A DNA stretch of 64,000 nucleotides from Candidatus Planktophila sp. (lineage in GTDB: Bacteria; Actinomycetota; Actinomycetes; Nanopelagicales; Nanopelagicaceae): NCBI GenBank assembly GCA_030681675.1, contig JAUXRP010000040.1:124001-188000 (forward strand), given 5' to 3'. Shown piece after piece: positions 41,161-49,882 of this stretch. Numbering within the stretch: the first letter of the stretch is position 1; each line of letters opens with the position of its first letter. A model generated the notes under the pieces. The model saw only the letters and a list, made by a program, of their open reading frames with translations. It was not told the origin of the DNA and made no database searches. The translations under genes were made by a program, and so were the position numbers.

Positions 41161-42326
41161 CCATAGTATTGACAGATGGAACTGATGATGTTCAACGCTA
41201 TCAATTCACCTTAGGAGAAAAAGTCGATGTGACGGACTCAGTCACTGAACTATACGATTTGATTTCCAAGAAGCCAGAAGAAAAATTAATTATTATTGGC
41301 CCAAATATTAAATTGGATACAGCAAGATCTATCGGCGTACATTTTAGGCTTGAACGCCCTGACATTGGTGTAATTCTCATACGCAAGAGAATAGAGATCG
41401 GTATTCTTACAGAGGCACTTCGGGCTGGGCTGCGGGAAGTAATTAGTAGCGAGGATGCTGGTGCATTGGTTGCAGCATGTAAACGATCACTCACTATTTC
41501 ACAACAGATTATTGAGAACTCCACGCATGAAGGGCCGAGCACGACACAGGGAAAAGTCCTTATTGTTTTCTCTGCAAAAGGTGGGTGTGGGAAAACAACA
41601 ACGGCTATAAATTTGGCGTATGCCTTAAGTTCGGACGTCAAAGCGAAAGTAGTGCTACTTGATTTTGACCTTCAATTTGGCGACGTTGCTATAGCTTTGC
41701 AAATTGATCCAAAGAAAACTATAAGTGATGCAATAAGTATGCAGAATAATATAGATGAATTAGGAATTCAATCACTACTAATTAATCAAGAAGACAACCT
41801 AGATATTCTTTTAGCGCCAACCAATCCAACGGATATAGAATTTATTAGCGCAAAATTGGCTGAGAATTTAATAGATAAGCTAAGACAGAGTTACGACTAC
41901 ATAATTGTCGATTCCCCGCCCGCCTTTACCGACGTTATACTACAGGTCTTCGATATGGCAGATCGCTGTTTCCTACTTACTACATTAGATATGCCAGCAA
42001 TAAAAAATTTGAGATTGGTGAAAAACACACTTGAAGCATTAAGTATTCCTAAATCAAAACTTGAGTACGTATTAAATAAAAGTGACTTGAGAGCCGGCCT
42101 CGGAATCGCAGAGGCAGAGGAGATGATCGGAGCACCATTTTCAGTTCAAATTCCATCTAGTGTGGAGGTTTCAGTATCAACAAATAAGGGTGTTCCAATC
42201 GTGCTAGACAGTCCACAAAATCCGGTGAGCAAAGCTTATATTTTCCTTGCTAGAAGCACAGATCGCCGTTTCCGCCGCAATAAAACTGTCGAGAAACCCA
42301 AATTCTTCTTAAGGAGAAATCGATGA
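41157..42326 (+). CDS. tadZ: TadZ/CpaE-like ATPase
   Basis: This 389-residue protein has an N-terminal receiver-like domain (about 1-125) without a clear phospho-acceptor set. It is followed by a MinD/ParA ATPase domain. The deviant Walker A motif is VFSAKGGCGKTTTAINLAYA, with VVLLDFDLQFGDVAIAL and YIIVDSPPAFTDV. TadZ proteins place the pilus machine at a cell position. It overlaps cpaB and tadA by 4 bases each. Confidence 0.92.
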   Translation: MTIVLTDGTDDVQRYQFTLGEKVDVTDSVTELYDLISKKPEEKLIIIGPNIKLDTARSIGVHFRLERPDIGVILIRKRIEIGILTEALRAGLREVISSEDAGALVAACKRSLTISQQIIENSTHEGPSTTQGKVLIVFSAKGGCGKTTTAINLAYALSSDVKAKVVLLDFDLQFGDVAIALQIDPKKTISDAISMQNNIDELGIQSLLINQEDNLDILLAPTNPTDIEFISAKLAENLIDKLRQSYDYIIVDSPPAFTDVILQVFDMADRCFLLTTLDMPAIKNLRLVKNTLEALSIPKSKLEYVLNKSDLRAGLGIAEAEEMIGAPFSVQIPSSVEVSVSTNKGVPIVLDSPQNPVSKAYIFLARSTDRRFRRNKTVEKPKFFLRRNR

Positions 42327-43684
42327 GCCTTTCCAAACGCTTACAGCCGGGAGATCCAACTGAGGCAAAATCCTTTCCGAATATTGAAACATTGAGAGAA
42401 AGAATAGAAACTCTTCCTATCGAAGAGGAGGATAATCAACATCTTAAAAACCGGGTTCTTGAAAAACTAATACAATCTCTCGGTCAACAGCTTTATTCTG
42501 GACAAATTGAAGATGCAGTCCTTGAACAGCACGTATATGAAGCCATTGCTGATGTTTTCTCAGTTAGCGAACGCTCTCTTACAAGTTATGACAGAGCAAC
42601 TCTGGTGCAGCAGATTACCGATGAGATTTTGGGACTTGGGCCATTACAATCATTACTCCGAAACTCAGAGATAACTGAAGTGATGGTAAAGAGATTCGAT
42701 CAGATTTTTATTGAAAAAGGTGGTCGAATTTTGCAATCTGAACTTAAATTTAGTTCGGAGGAACACCTGCGCCGGACAATCGAAAGAATTGTAAGTCAGG
42801 TTGGTAGAAGAATTGACGAATCGAGTCCAATGGTTGATGCTCGCTTACAAGATGGAAGCCGAATAAACGCAGTTGTACCACCAATTGCAATTGATGGTTC
42901 AACAATCACAATTAGAAAATTCTCACAGGATCCATTTACCAGTAAAGATTTAATCGCAATTGGAACTATAAGTATCGACGCAATGAATTTTCTGGCAAGT
43001 TGCATACAGGCAAAGTACAATATTGTGATTAGTGGAGGAACTGGATCGGGTAAAACAACCACTCTCAATGTTCTCTCCTCTTATATAGGTAAAGACGAAA
43101 GAATTATTACAATTGAGGATGCTGCAGAATTACAGTTACCTCAGGAACACGTAATTCGTCTTGAGTCTCGCCCTCTTAATACCGAGGGGAAAGGCATTAT
43201 TACCATTCGAGATTTAGTGAGAAATGCTTTGAGAATGCGCCCAGATCGAATAGTCGTAGGAGAAGTTCGTGACGGAGCGGCCTTAGACATGCTGCAAGCG
43301 ATGAACACGGGCCATGAAGGATCATTAACAACTGTGCACGCAAACACTTCTAGGGATGCACTAATGCGTATTGAAACTATGGCACTTATGGCCGGTATGG
43401 ATCTTCCAGTGGAGGTGATCCGTCAACAAATAGTGGGATCGATTGACATTATTGTTCAACAAAGTCGCATGCGCGATGGATCGCGCCGCATTACTCAAAT
43501 AAGCGAAGTAGTAGGTCTAGAGGCCAACGTGATTCAGATGCAGGATCTCTATACCTTTAAACACAATCAAAATCCAAAATCCCCACATCCGGGAGAGTTA
43601 GTGTCTACCGGTTTATTAGTCAATCAAGGAAGTCACAGATCTGTGATTAACTCAACTCCCACAAAGCAAAGCGATAATGCGTAA
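42323..43684 (+). CDS. tadA: TadA/CpaF-type secretion ATPase
   Basis: This 453-residue VirB11-like ATPase powers pilus assembly. It shows Walker A VISGGTGSGKTTTLNVLSS, the Asp box ITIEDAAELQL, VRNALRMRPDRIVVGEVRDG with Walker B, and HEGSLTTVHANTSRDAL. The N-terminal part, including LGLGPLQSLLRNSEITEVMV, is typical of CpaF. It overlaps tadZ by 4 bases and the vWA-TadB gene by 8 bases. Confidence 0.94.
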   Translation: MSLSKRLQPGDPTEAKSFPNIETLRERIETLPIEEEDNQHLKNRVLEKLIQSLGQQLYSGQIEDAVLEQHVYEAIADVFSVSERSLTSYDRATLVQQITDEILGLGPLQSLLRNSEITEVMVKRFDQIFIEKGGRILQSELKFSSEEHLRRTIERIVSQVGRRIDESSPMVDARLQDGSRINAVVPPIAIDGSTITIRKFSQDPFTSKDLIAIGTISIDAMNFLASCIQAKYNIVISGGTGSGKTTTLNVLSSYIGKDERIITIEDAAELQLPQEHVIRLESRPLNTEGKGIITIRDLVRNALRMRPDRIVVGEVRDGAALDMLQAMNTGHEGSLTTVHANTSRDALMRIETMALMAGMDLPVEVIRQQIVGSIDIIVQQSRMRDGSRRITQISEVVGLEANVIQMQDLYTFKHNQNPKSPHPGELVSTGLLVNQGSHRSVINSTPTKQSDNA

Positions 43685-45290
43685 AAAATATCGGTTTTTT
43701 ATCCTCTCTCTTTTTCTCGGCATTATAATGAGTGCAGGTCTGCCACACATCCATGCAGTGGAGCACAACAAAAATTCTATATTTTTTTTGATCGATGTAA
43801 GTGGTTCCATGAACGGGACCAAAATCAATGCAGTTAAAAATGCAATTACATCGATTATTACAGTTCTGCCCACCAATGTAGATGCAGGAATTATTATCTT
43901 TAGTAGAAAGGCAACTCTGCTCGTTCCGCTTACCAAAAATCGGCAACCTCTTTTGCAAGCAGTAATAAATTTAAAAGTGCAAGGTGAGACGGCCTTATTT
44001 GATGCAGTTAAGCTTGGTTTAGAAAGCGCTCCACAGGTAGGTAAGTCACGCATAATTCTCTTAACCGACGGGGAGGATACGGTTAGTAAAGAAAGTGCAG
44101 GCAATCTTCTAACTACATTGGCGCTTCGAGGGATACCGGTAGATTCAATAGGTTTACAAACCACTTCACAGCAAGGCAAAACCTTACAATCAATATCTGA
44201 CTCAAGTGATGGAGTTTTCTATCCATTAAGTGAGGTGAGTAAATTAATAGAGGTTTACCAGAAAAGCCTCACTACAATTCTAAAACCAACTCTCACACCA
44301 TCGACAGTAACGGTACCTATTGAGTACACTGGGACCAATTGGCGTTTCATCCCATATTTAATTTCGTTTTCAATGTTTTTTCTCACATTTCTCTTTCTTC
44401 TTCTCATTCGTAAAAATTTAGGTGACAAGCGAAATCGCCGAAACCGTTGGGGAGCCCTTGAAACTCATACAATTCAAAAGGTAAGTAATCAACATATTGC
44501 AAAAATTAGGAAAAATTTAAATTTTGATGCTCTCCCTCCTAGATTTGTACGGTGGATAAATATTCGTCTTGAACTAATTCACAGCGAGGTATCCTTTGAG
44601 CGAGTTGTAAAAATTCTTTGCGTACTCTCCATTGTATTATTCTTTCTAGGGTGGTCCATATTTTCCAATGTGTTTGTTGCCGTAATCATGGCCATACTTT
44701 TAACACCATACCTCTTTGCCAAGTATGTAAAGAGAAGACATAAGAAACAGATTCGACTTTTTGCAGAAGAGCTCCCTGATTTACTAAATATTGTGGCAAG
44801 TGCCCTGAGATCAGGGCTAACTCTTCAACAAGGACTTGAGGCTTTTACTCTGGATAACAAGGGAGAGGTAGCGCGGCAGATTCGACGAGCCACTTCTGAG
44901 ATTCAAATGGGTACAACGGCGGAGGATGCCTTAATGAGTATTGCAGTGCGAATGAATAACGAAGATTTAAAGTGGACCGTAACTGCCTTATCAATTCAAA
45001 GAAATGTTGGTGGAAGTCTCGCAACTATTTTGGGGACTACGTATACGACCGTAAAAGAGAGAGCAGAAATTAGACGAGAAGTTCGTACTCTCTCAGCTGA
45101 GGGAAAACTTTCAGCATATATATTGATGGCATTACCTATTGGAATATTTAGTTTTCTATTTCTAACAAAAAGAGAGTACGTGAGAATTTTCTGGACAGAG
45201 GCGGTTGGTCTTCTACTTTTGGGAGTAATAGCATTAGCTTTATCAATTGGTTGGCTGTGGATTAAGAAGATTATAGAGATAAAAATATAA
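43677..45290 (+). CDS. tadB: Fusion of von Willebrand A domain and TadB-type platform protein
   Basis: This 537-residue protein opens with a signal or anchor helix. A vWA domain follows at about residues 34-200, with the metal-site motif DVSGSMNGTK, a central Thr in GETALFDAVKLGL and LLTDGEDTV. A membrane helix near 220-245 leads to a cytoplasmic T2SSF/TadB domain (EELPDLLNIVASALRSGLTLQQGLEAF). The last helices end the protein. TadB is normally about 300 residues. The vWA part would lie outside, where it may bind a pilin or wall component. No stop or frameshift divides the two parts. Confidence 0.9.
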   Translation: MRKKYRFFILSLFLGIIMSAGLPHIHAVEHNKNSIFFLIDVSGSMNGTKINAVKNAITSIITVLPTNVDAGIIIFSRKATLLVPLTKNRQPLLQAVINLKVQGETALFDAVKLGLESAPQVGKSRIILLTDGEDTVSKESAGNLLTTLALRGIPVDSIGLQTTSQQGKTLQSISDSSDGVFYPLSEVSKLIEVYQKSLTTILKPTLTPSTVTVPIEYTGTNWRFIPYLISFSMFFLTFLFLLLIRKNLGDKRNRRNRWGALETHTIQKVSNQHIAKIRKNLNFDALPPRFVRWINIRLELIHSEVSFERVVKILCVLSIVLFFLGWSIFSNVFVAVIMAILLTPYLFAKYVKRRHKKQIRLFAEELPDLLNIVASALRSGLTLQQGLEAFTLDNKGEVARQIRRATSEIQMGTTAEDALMSIAVRMNNEDLKWTVTALSIQRNVGGSLATILGTTYTTVKERAEIRREVRTLSAEGKLSAYILMALPIGIFSFLFLTKREYVRIFWTEAVGLLLLGVIALALSIGWLWIKKIIEIKI

Positions 45291-46447
45291 TGAGACTGCA
45301 GAGCTTCCTAGTCAGTTTTGTTGTCGCTGTCGCCTCATTTACTGTGGTGTACTGGGGGCTTACGTATTTTTCAAAAAATTTTTCGGCAACACGTTTGAGG
45401 ATACGGCGTAAGTACCTGATTAATGCTTATGTGGTGGGCGATAAGCCACGAAGGATACAAAAACCTCCTGTACAAATTTCAACAGCCATAAAGCTATTTG
45501 AAAACTATGGTAACCGAATTATTAGGGACCAGTATAAGAATCGACTCCAAACTTTGATTACCAATTCAGGTGTTATTGGAAGCGAGGGTTTCACTTCCTT
45601 AGTCCGCCGTAAATTGGCTTTCTCATTGGTGGGCTTCGGAATTAGTTTCTTACTTCTCTTATTTAAAACGACCTCAGCCATCCCGTTAGTTTTGGCTTTT
45701 TTTGTTTTCGGGTATTTTTTGCCAAATTTGGAGGAGATCGGCAAACGGATTATTTGGCGAGAGTATAAGACAAAACTGGAAAATCTGTTGAGTAGCGCGG
45801 GCGATTGGGAATCTAGCCATTACTTTACTTTAATTAAGCGAAAACTTGTTTTTTCATTTTTTGCCTTAATTATTTCATATTTCTATCTACTGACCAAGAG
45901 TCAGAGCTTTAGTGTTTTACCCCTTAGCCTTTTTTTGATTTCTTTGGGGTTTTTTATGCCGGATATTCTTTTGCAAAACAGAGTTTTAAAGCGTAAGGAA
46001 CTCATCGCCCAATCGTTACCTGATGCAATTGATATGCTCTTAATGTGCGTCAGTGCCGGATTAGCATTTCCGGCTGCCCTTACTAAGGTGGCTGAAACAC
46101 AGTCAGGGCCAGTGGCTGATGAGTTTTCGCGCGTTACCAAAGAAGTGCAACTAGGTCAGTCACGCACTGACGCATTAAATGCAATGGCGCAAAGAACTAA
46201 TGAAATACACGTTCAAAGATTTGTAGGCGCTATGGTTCAAGTTGATAGGTTTGGTATTCCGGTATCGAGTGTTCTAGAAGAACAGTCGAAGGAAATGCGT
46301 GCGGCCCGCCGAGAGTCAGCGCGAGAGCAAGGCCAGAAAGTGCCGTTGAAAATTTTGGCACCAATCATGTTATTTTTTTTACCATGTGTTCTAATTATTA
46401 TTCTAGGTCCAGCCATATTGGGAATTATTCGCACATTTTCAACTTAA
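45290..46447 (+). CDS. tadC: TadC-type platform protein with a duplicated helical module
   Basis: This 385-residue membrane protein has the T2SSF domain in its C-terminal half: QSLPDAIDMLLMCVSAGLAFPAAL and RFGIPVSSVLEEQSKEMRAARRESAREQ. Before it are two tandem copies of about 75 residues, at about 76-150 and 153-228. Both start RII-x-x-(Q/E)YK, both hold FTxLxRRKL- or FTLIKRKL-like sequence, and both end in FLP or FMP. Normal TadC has only the second. It shares a base with the tadB gene. It should form the inner-membrane platform together with TadB. Confidence 0.9.
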   Translation: MRLQSFLVSFVVAVASFTVVYWGLTYFSKNFSATRLRIRRKYLINAYVVGDKPRRIQKPPVQISTAIKLFENYGNRIIRDQYKNRLQTLITNSGVIGSEGFTSLVRRKLAFSLVGFGISFLLLLFKTTSAIPLVLAFFVFGYFLPNLEEIGKRIIWREYKTKLENLLSSAGDWESSHYFTLIKRKLVFSFFALIISYFYLLTKSQSFSVLPLSLFLISLGFFMPDILLQNRVLKRKELIAQSLPDAIDMLLMCVSAGLAFPAALTKVAETQSGPVADEFSRVTKEVQLGQSRTDALNAMAQRTNEIHVQRFVGAMVQVDRFGIPVSSVLEEQSKEMRAARRESAREQGQKVPLKILAPIMLFFLPCVLIIILGPAILGIIRTFST

Positions 46448-46573
46448 TCTAAGAATATTTGGAACCTCAATACGCCAGATGGTGAAGTAACTGAGATGCC
46501 CAACCTGATCGAAGACAGTAAAGGCGAACTTCATTCATCAAGAATCAGGCGAAGGATTACAGGATCAGACGTT

Positions 46574-46606
46574 AAGCCCTCGGTGCCATTCACACCGGGG
46601 GCTTTT
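46574..46606 (+). terminator. Intrinsic terminator after tadC
   Basis: AAGCCCTCGGTG (46574-46585) pairs with CACCGGGGGCTT (46593-46604), with one T-G wobble, and TTTT follows. It lies 127 bases after tadC and directly before the vapBC palindrome. The 126-base gap before it shows no gene. Confidence 0.8.
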
Positions 46607-46607
46607 C

Positions 46608-46647
46608 TGCCCCCTAAGTGATATCATATGATATCACTTAGGGGGCA
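46608..46647. promoter_or_regulatory. Perfect 40-bp palindrome upstream of vapB
   Basis: The left half reads TGCCCCCTAAGTGATATCAT, and the right half (46628-46647) is its exact reverse complement, with no loop. It ends 2 bases before the vapB ATG and includes the GGGGG ribosome site. Toxin-antitoxin operons are normally repressed by their own complex at such sites, so this is the probable vapBC operator. The site can also fold in the message and hide the ribosome site. Confidence 0.85.
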
Positions 46648-46649
46648 AT

Positions 46650-46871
46650 ATGGCCGATTTATTGATTCGCAACCTCAGCCTTGAGGTTTTGCAGGATCTC
46701 GATATAAAGGCGGCTAATCTGGGAATTTCACGTGCTGAATATGTCCGACGAACATTGACGCAAATAAGTGCTTCTTCCATTGAATCGGTGACTGAACAGC
46801 ATCTTAAAAACCTCATTGCGTTATTACCCGATTTAGCTAATGAGGAGATTATGGATGGAGCATGGCGGTAA
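46650..46871 (+). CDS. vapB: VapB/FitA-type ribbon-helix-helix antitoxin
   Basis: This 73-residue protein starts with a DNA-binding strand (ADLLIRNLSLEVLQDLDIKA) followed by GISRAEYVRRTLTQ, the ribbon-helix-helix pattern of FitA-type antitoxins. The C-terminal tail (LLPDLANEEIMDGAWR) should block the toxin's active site. It overlaps the toxin gene by 10 bases. With the toxin it probably binds the palindrome just upstream. Confidence 0.88.
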   Translation: MADLLIRNLSLEVLQDLDIKAANLGISRAEYVRRTLTQISASSIESVTEQHLKNLIALLPDLANEEIMDGAWR

Positions 46872-47278
46872 CAGGATGGCTCATTGATAAATCGGCGCTT
46901 GTACGTCTGGGTTCTTCCCCCGATGCCAAACTGTGGGCTTTACGAATAACTGCTGGAGTTGTCCATCTCTCCTCAATTACTCGATTAGAGATTGGCTACT
47001 CAGCTAGATCTTCAAAGGAGCTTGTCGCATCCATCAATAACCCGCCAATTTCCACAATGCCAATTGAACTGCTATCACCTGCAATAGAAGAGCGTGCGTG
47101 GGAGGTATTACGTGAACTCGCGCGAGTAGGAAAACATCGTGCGCCCTTAATCCCTGATTTATTATTGGCGGCAACTGCCGAAAAATGCGGACTTACAATT
47201 TTGCATGTAGATAAAGATTTCGAATTGATCAGTAAAGTTACAGGTCAACCGCAGGAGCGTTTGGTCTACAGTTCTTAA
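46862..47278 (+). CDS. vapC: VapC-type PIN-domain toxin
   Basis: This 138-residue PIN nuclease has the acidic residues for metal binding: Asp9 in WLIDKSA, Glu43 in TRLEIGYS, Asp99 in LIPDLLLAATA and Asp117 in HVDKDFE. VapC toxins cut tRNA or rRNA and stop translation. The start overlaps vapB by 10 bases, which ensures that antitoxin is made first. All active-site residues are kept, so the toxin looks functional. It lies at the end of the Tad locus, with a convergent gene 28 bases on. Confidence 0.9.
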   Translation: MAVTGWLIDKSALVRLGSSPDAKLWALRITAGVVHLSSITRLEIGYSARSSKELVASINNPPISTMPIELLSPAIEERAWEVLRELARVGKHRAPLIPDLLLAATAEKCGLTILHVDKDFELISKVTGQPQERLVYSS

Positions 47279-47306
47279 AGAATTTTTCAATGATAAGAAA
47301 GAAAAT

Positions 47307-48062
47307 CTATGCCTGAATAATTCTGATTCCATTGAGAAGGATGATTGCTATAGCTATTAAAATTCCGAGTTGACGTGCGGGAAGCCTGCCTACTAAGCGA
47401 GCAGCAATCGGCGCGGCAAGAGTTCCTCCAAGTGCCAATCCTCCGACGGTGGACCAGTCGAGATCAATTCGATTGAAATTAACAAGGAATCCGATACTTG
47501 CAGATACGGCTACGACAAACTCAGCGGCACTAACGGTGCCAATTACTTTTCGCGGCTGTGTTGCAGTTGTTGAAATGAGAGTTGGAGTGACCAATGGCCC
47601 CCAACCACCACCACCTGAAGCATCTACAAAACCACCCGAAAAACCTAAGAAAGTTAAGAAATTTGGATTCTTAATTTCGATCATATTGACCTGAGACTCT
47701 TCTTTTACGACATTTCGATATAAGAGTAGAAAGCCGAGAAATAACAAGAGGGTCGAGATAAATATCTTTGATGTGGATAGATCAATGAATGAGAGGAAAG
47801 TTGCACCTAAGAATGCGCCAATTCCACCAGGAATTGCGAGTCGAATAAGAATTCGTTTATCAATATTTTCGGCGTGCCAGTGAGAGACGCCGGAGGCAAG
47901 TGTTGTTCCCATCTCTGCCGCATGCACAGCCGCAGATGCAACTGCAGCACCGGCACCCATAGTCACCAGAAGAGTTGAACTAGTTAACCCAAAGCCCATT
48001 CCCAGCGCCCCATCAATTAACTGAGCGAAAGCTCCGATAAAGGCAAAAGCTATCCAATTCAC
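47307..48062 (-). CDS. TauE/SafE-family permease
   Basis: This 251-residue membrane protein has about eight helices. It has the family opening, GAFAQLIDGALGMGFGLTSS, and a similar second-half repeat with GGFVDASGGGGWGPLVTP. Members move sulfite, sulfonates or other sulfur anions. It is the last gene of the sulfation operon and overlaps cysNC by 4 bases. It may therefore bring sulfate in, or remove sulfite or sulfate, in support of PAPS synthesis. Confidence 0.9.
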   Translation of the reverse strand: MNWIAFAFIGAFAQLIDGALGMGFGLTSSTLLVTMGAGAAVASAAVHAAEMGTTLASGVSHWHAENIDKRILIRLAIPGGIGAFLGATFLSFIDLSTSKIFISTLLLFLGFLLLYRNVVKEESQVNMIEIKNPNFLTFLGFSGGFVDASGGGGWGPLVTPTLISTTATQPRKVIGTVSAAEFVVAVSASIGFLVNFNRIDLDWSTVGGLALGGTLAAPIAARLVGRLPARQLGILIAIAIILLNGIRIIQA

Positions 48063-49882
48063 AAGAGCTCCTTCATAATGAGATCGACGTTTTCGTTAAC
48101 CAGTTTTGTTCCATCTAGAATCAAATTTGGATGAGCCGGGCGCTCGTAATCCTGTCCAACTCCAGTGAAATTAGGGATTTGGCCTGCCGCCGACTTTTTA
48201 TATAATCCCTTTGGATCGCGTGTTCGACAAATTTCGACCGGTGTGTCAACAAATACTTCAAGGAATTCACCATCTTGAAAAATTGATTTCGCCCGTTGGC
48301 GATCAACCTCAAATGGACTTATGAGCGCCGTAATAACGATTAACCCTGCATCAACCATCAATTTTGCAACTTCAGAGGTTCTACGTACATTTTCAGCGCG
48401 ATCCTCAGGCGTGAAACCAAGATCCATATTTATACCTAACCGTAGATTGTCGCCATCCAGGACGTATGCGTGAGCTCCTTGGGCAAGCAATCTCTTTTCA
48501 AGCGCGTTTGCAATGGTGGATTTACCTGAACCAGATAGGCCAGTGAGCCAGACGGTTCGAGATTTTTGATTCTTTTGCGCCGACCTAATAGTTTTTGTAA
48601 TTTCATAATCTTGAAGGACGACGTTGGAGGCACGGCGCAGTGAGTGTAGAATCATTCCTGCACCAACTGTTTTAAGAGTTAGACGATCTATGAGTATGAA
48701 GTTTCCGAACTCTCGTGACTGGTTATAAGGCTGCATAACCATTGGAAAGTCAGTTGCAATTTCAACTAAACCAATTTCATTCATTTTTAAAGCATCAGAT
48801 GAAATATGCTCTCCGCTATTCACATCGACTTTATGTTTAATCTTTGTGATTATTGCCGGAGAAGTAGTTGGTCCAGAAACCATTAAATATGAACGGCTGT
48901 GAATGAGTGGGTCTTCATTTAACCACACAACGTGTGCGGCAAATCGATCTGATGGGATTAAATCCGCAGGGTTCTTAGCGACTATATCTCCGCGTGTCGC
49001 ATCAACTTCTGGCTCCAAGACAAAAGTGATTGCATCATCTTCCACAGCCTTCTCAACATCTCCAGTAAAGGTTGCGATTCTTGCAATTTTTGCCCTCTGA
49101 TTGCTTGGGTAAATGACAATCTCATCTCCGGCGCTAAATGAGCCGGCTCGCACGGTCCCTGCTACCCCACGAAAATTCTCAGCTCTAGAGATCATTTGAA
49201 TCCTCATTAAGCCATCTATCTCTAAATCCTTAGGAGCGATCCAGCTCTGGATAGCATCTTGCAGAGTTGGACCGACATACCACGGCATATTCTCACCTGG
49301 GAATACCACGTTGTCGCCAGCTAATGCGCTGATAGGCACAATGTGCACATCGGATAGTTGTAAACGATTAGTGGCAGCTGTTATTGCCTGTGATATTTCA
49401 TCGAAAATCTTTTGTGAATAATTTAGGGCATCTAATTTATTGATAGAGATTATTATGCGGTTGACACCCATCAATGAGCAGATTGTTAAGTGGCGAAGAG
49501 TTTGAGTTCGTACACCTTTAGTTGCATCAATTAAAACGAGCGCAATATCTGCCCTTGATGCGGCTACAACCATGTTTCGGGTGTACTGCTCGTGGCCAGG
49601 AGCATCGGCAATAATTAGCCGTTTACCGTTCAGAAGCGACATGGAGCGGTACGCGACATCGATAGTTATTCCCTGCTCGCGCTCTGCCTCTAAACCATCT
49701 GTCAACAAACTAAAGTCAATTTCCCCAGCTGGAATTGTGGATCCAGTCCTGCGTACTTTTCTCGCTGCGCCAACCGTGTCATGTGGAACGCTATCGGTTT
49801 CAACAAGAAGGCGGCCGATTAAAGTGCTCTTTCCATCATCAACACTGCCACAAGTCAGTAGGCGTATAACAGAGGTAGTCAT
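48059..49882 (-). CDS. cysNC: Sulfate adenylyltransferase large subunit fused to APS kinase (CysN-CysC)
   Basis: This 607-residue fused protein begins with a GTPase domain: LTCGSVDDGKSTLIGRLL, ADAPGHEQYTRNM and NKLDALNY. Beta-barrel domains follow to about residue 430. From there the APS-kinase domain has WLTGLSGSGKSTIANALEKRL, LDGDNLRLGINMDLGFTPED and the FVDTPVEICRTRDPKGLY stretch. It makes APS with CysD and then phosphorylates it to PAPS. It shares one base with cysD and overlaps the TauE gene by 4 bases. Confidence 0.95.
   Translation of the reverse strand: MTTSVIRLLTCGSVDDGKSTLIGRLLVETDSVPHDTVGAARKVRRTGSTIPAGEIDFSLLTDGLEAEREQGITIDVAYRSMSLLNGKRLIIADAPGHEQYTRNMVVAASRADIALVLIDATKGVRTQTLRHLTICSLMGVNRIIISINKLDALNYSQKIFDEISQAITAATNRLQLSDVHIVPISALAGDNVVFPGENMPWYVGPTLQDAIQSWIAPKDLEIDGLMRIQMISRAENFRGVAGTVRAGSFSAGDEIVIYPSNQRAKIARIATFTGDVEKAVEDDAITFVLEPEVDATRGDIVAKNPADLIPSDRFAAHVVWLNEDPLIHSRSYLMVSGPTTSPAIITKIKHKVDVNSGEHISSDALKMNEIGLVEIATDFPMVMQPYNQSREFGNFILIDRLTLKTVGAGMILHSLRRASNVVLQDYEITKTIRSAQKNQKSRTVWLTGLSGSGKSTIANALEKRLLAQGAHAYVLDGDNLRLGINMDLGFTPEDRAENVRRTSEVAKLMVDAGLIVITALISPFEVDRQRAKSIFQDGEFLEVFVDTPVEICRTRDPKGLYKKSAAGQIPNFTGVGQDYERPAHPNLILDGTKLVNENVDLIMKELL

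Noticed and set aside
41201-41641. Minus-strand open frame of 146 codons in tadZ
   Set aside because: It is antisense to the receiver-like and P-loop region of tadZ and has low-complexity Ser/Ile content.
43652-44179. Minus-strand open frame of 175 codons across the vWA domain
   Set aside because: The plus-strand protein has intact vWA motifs; the antisense frame has no ribosome site or recognisable features.
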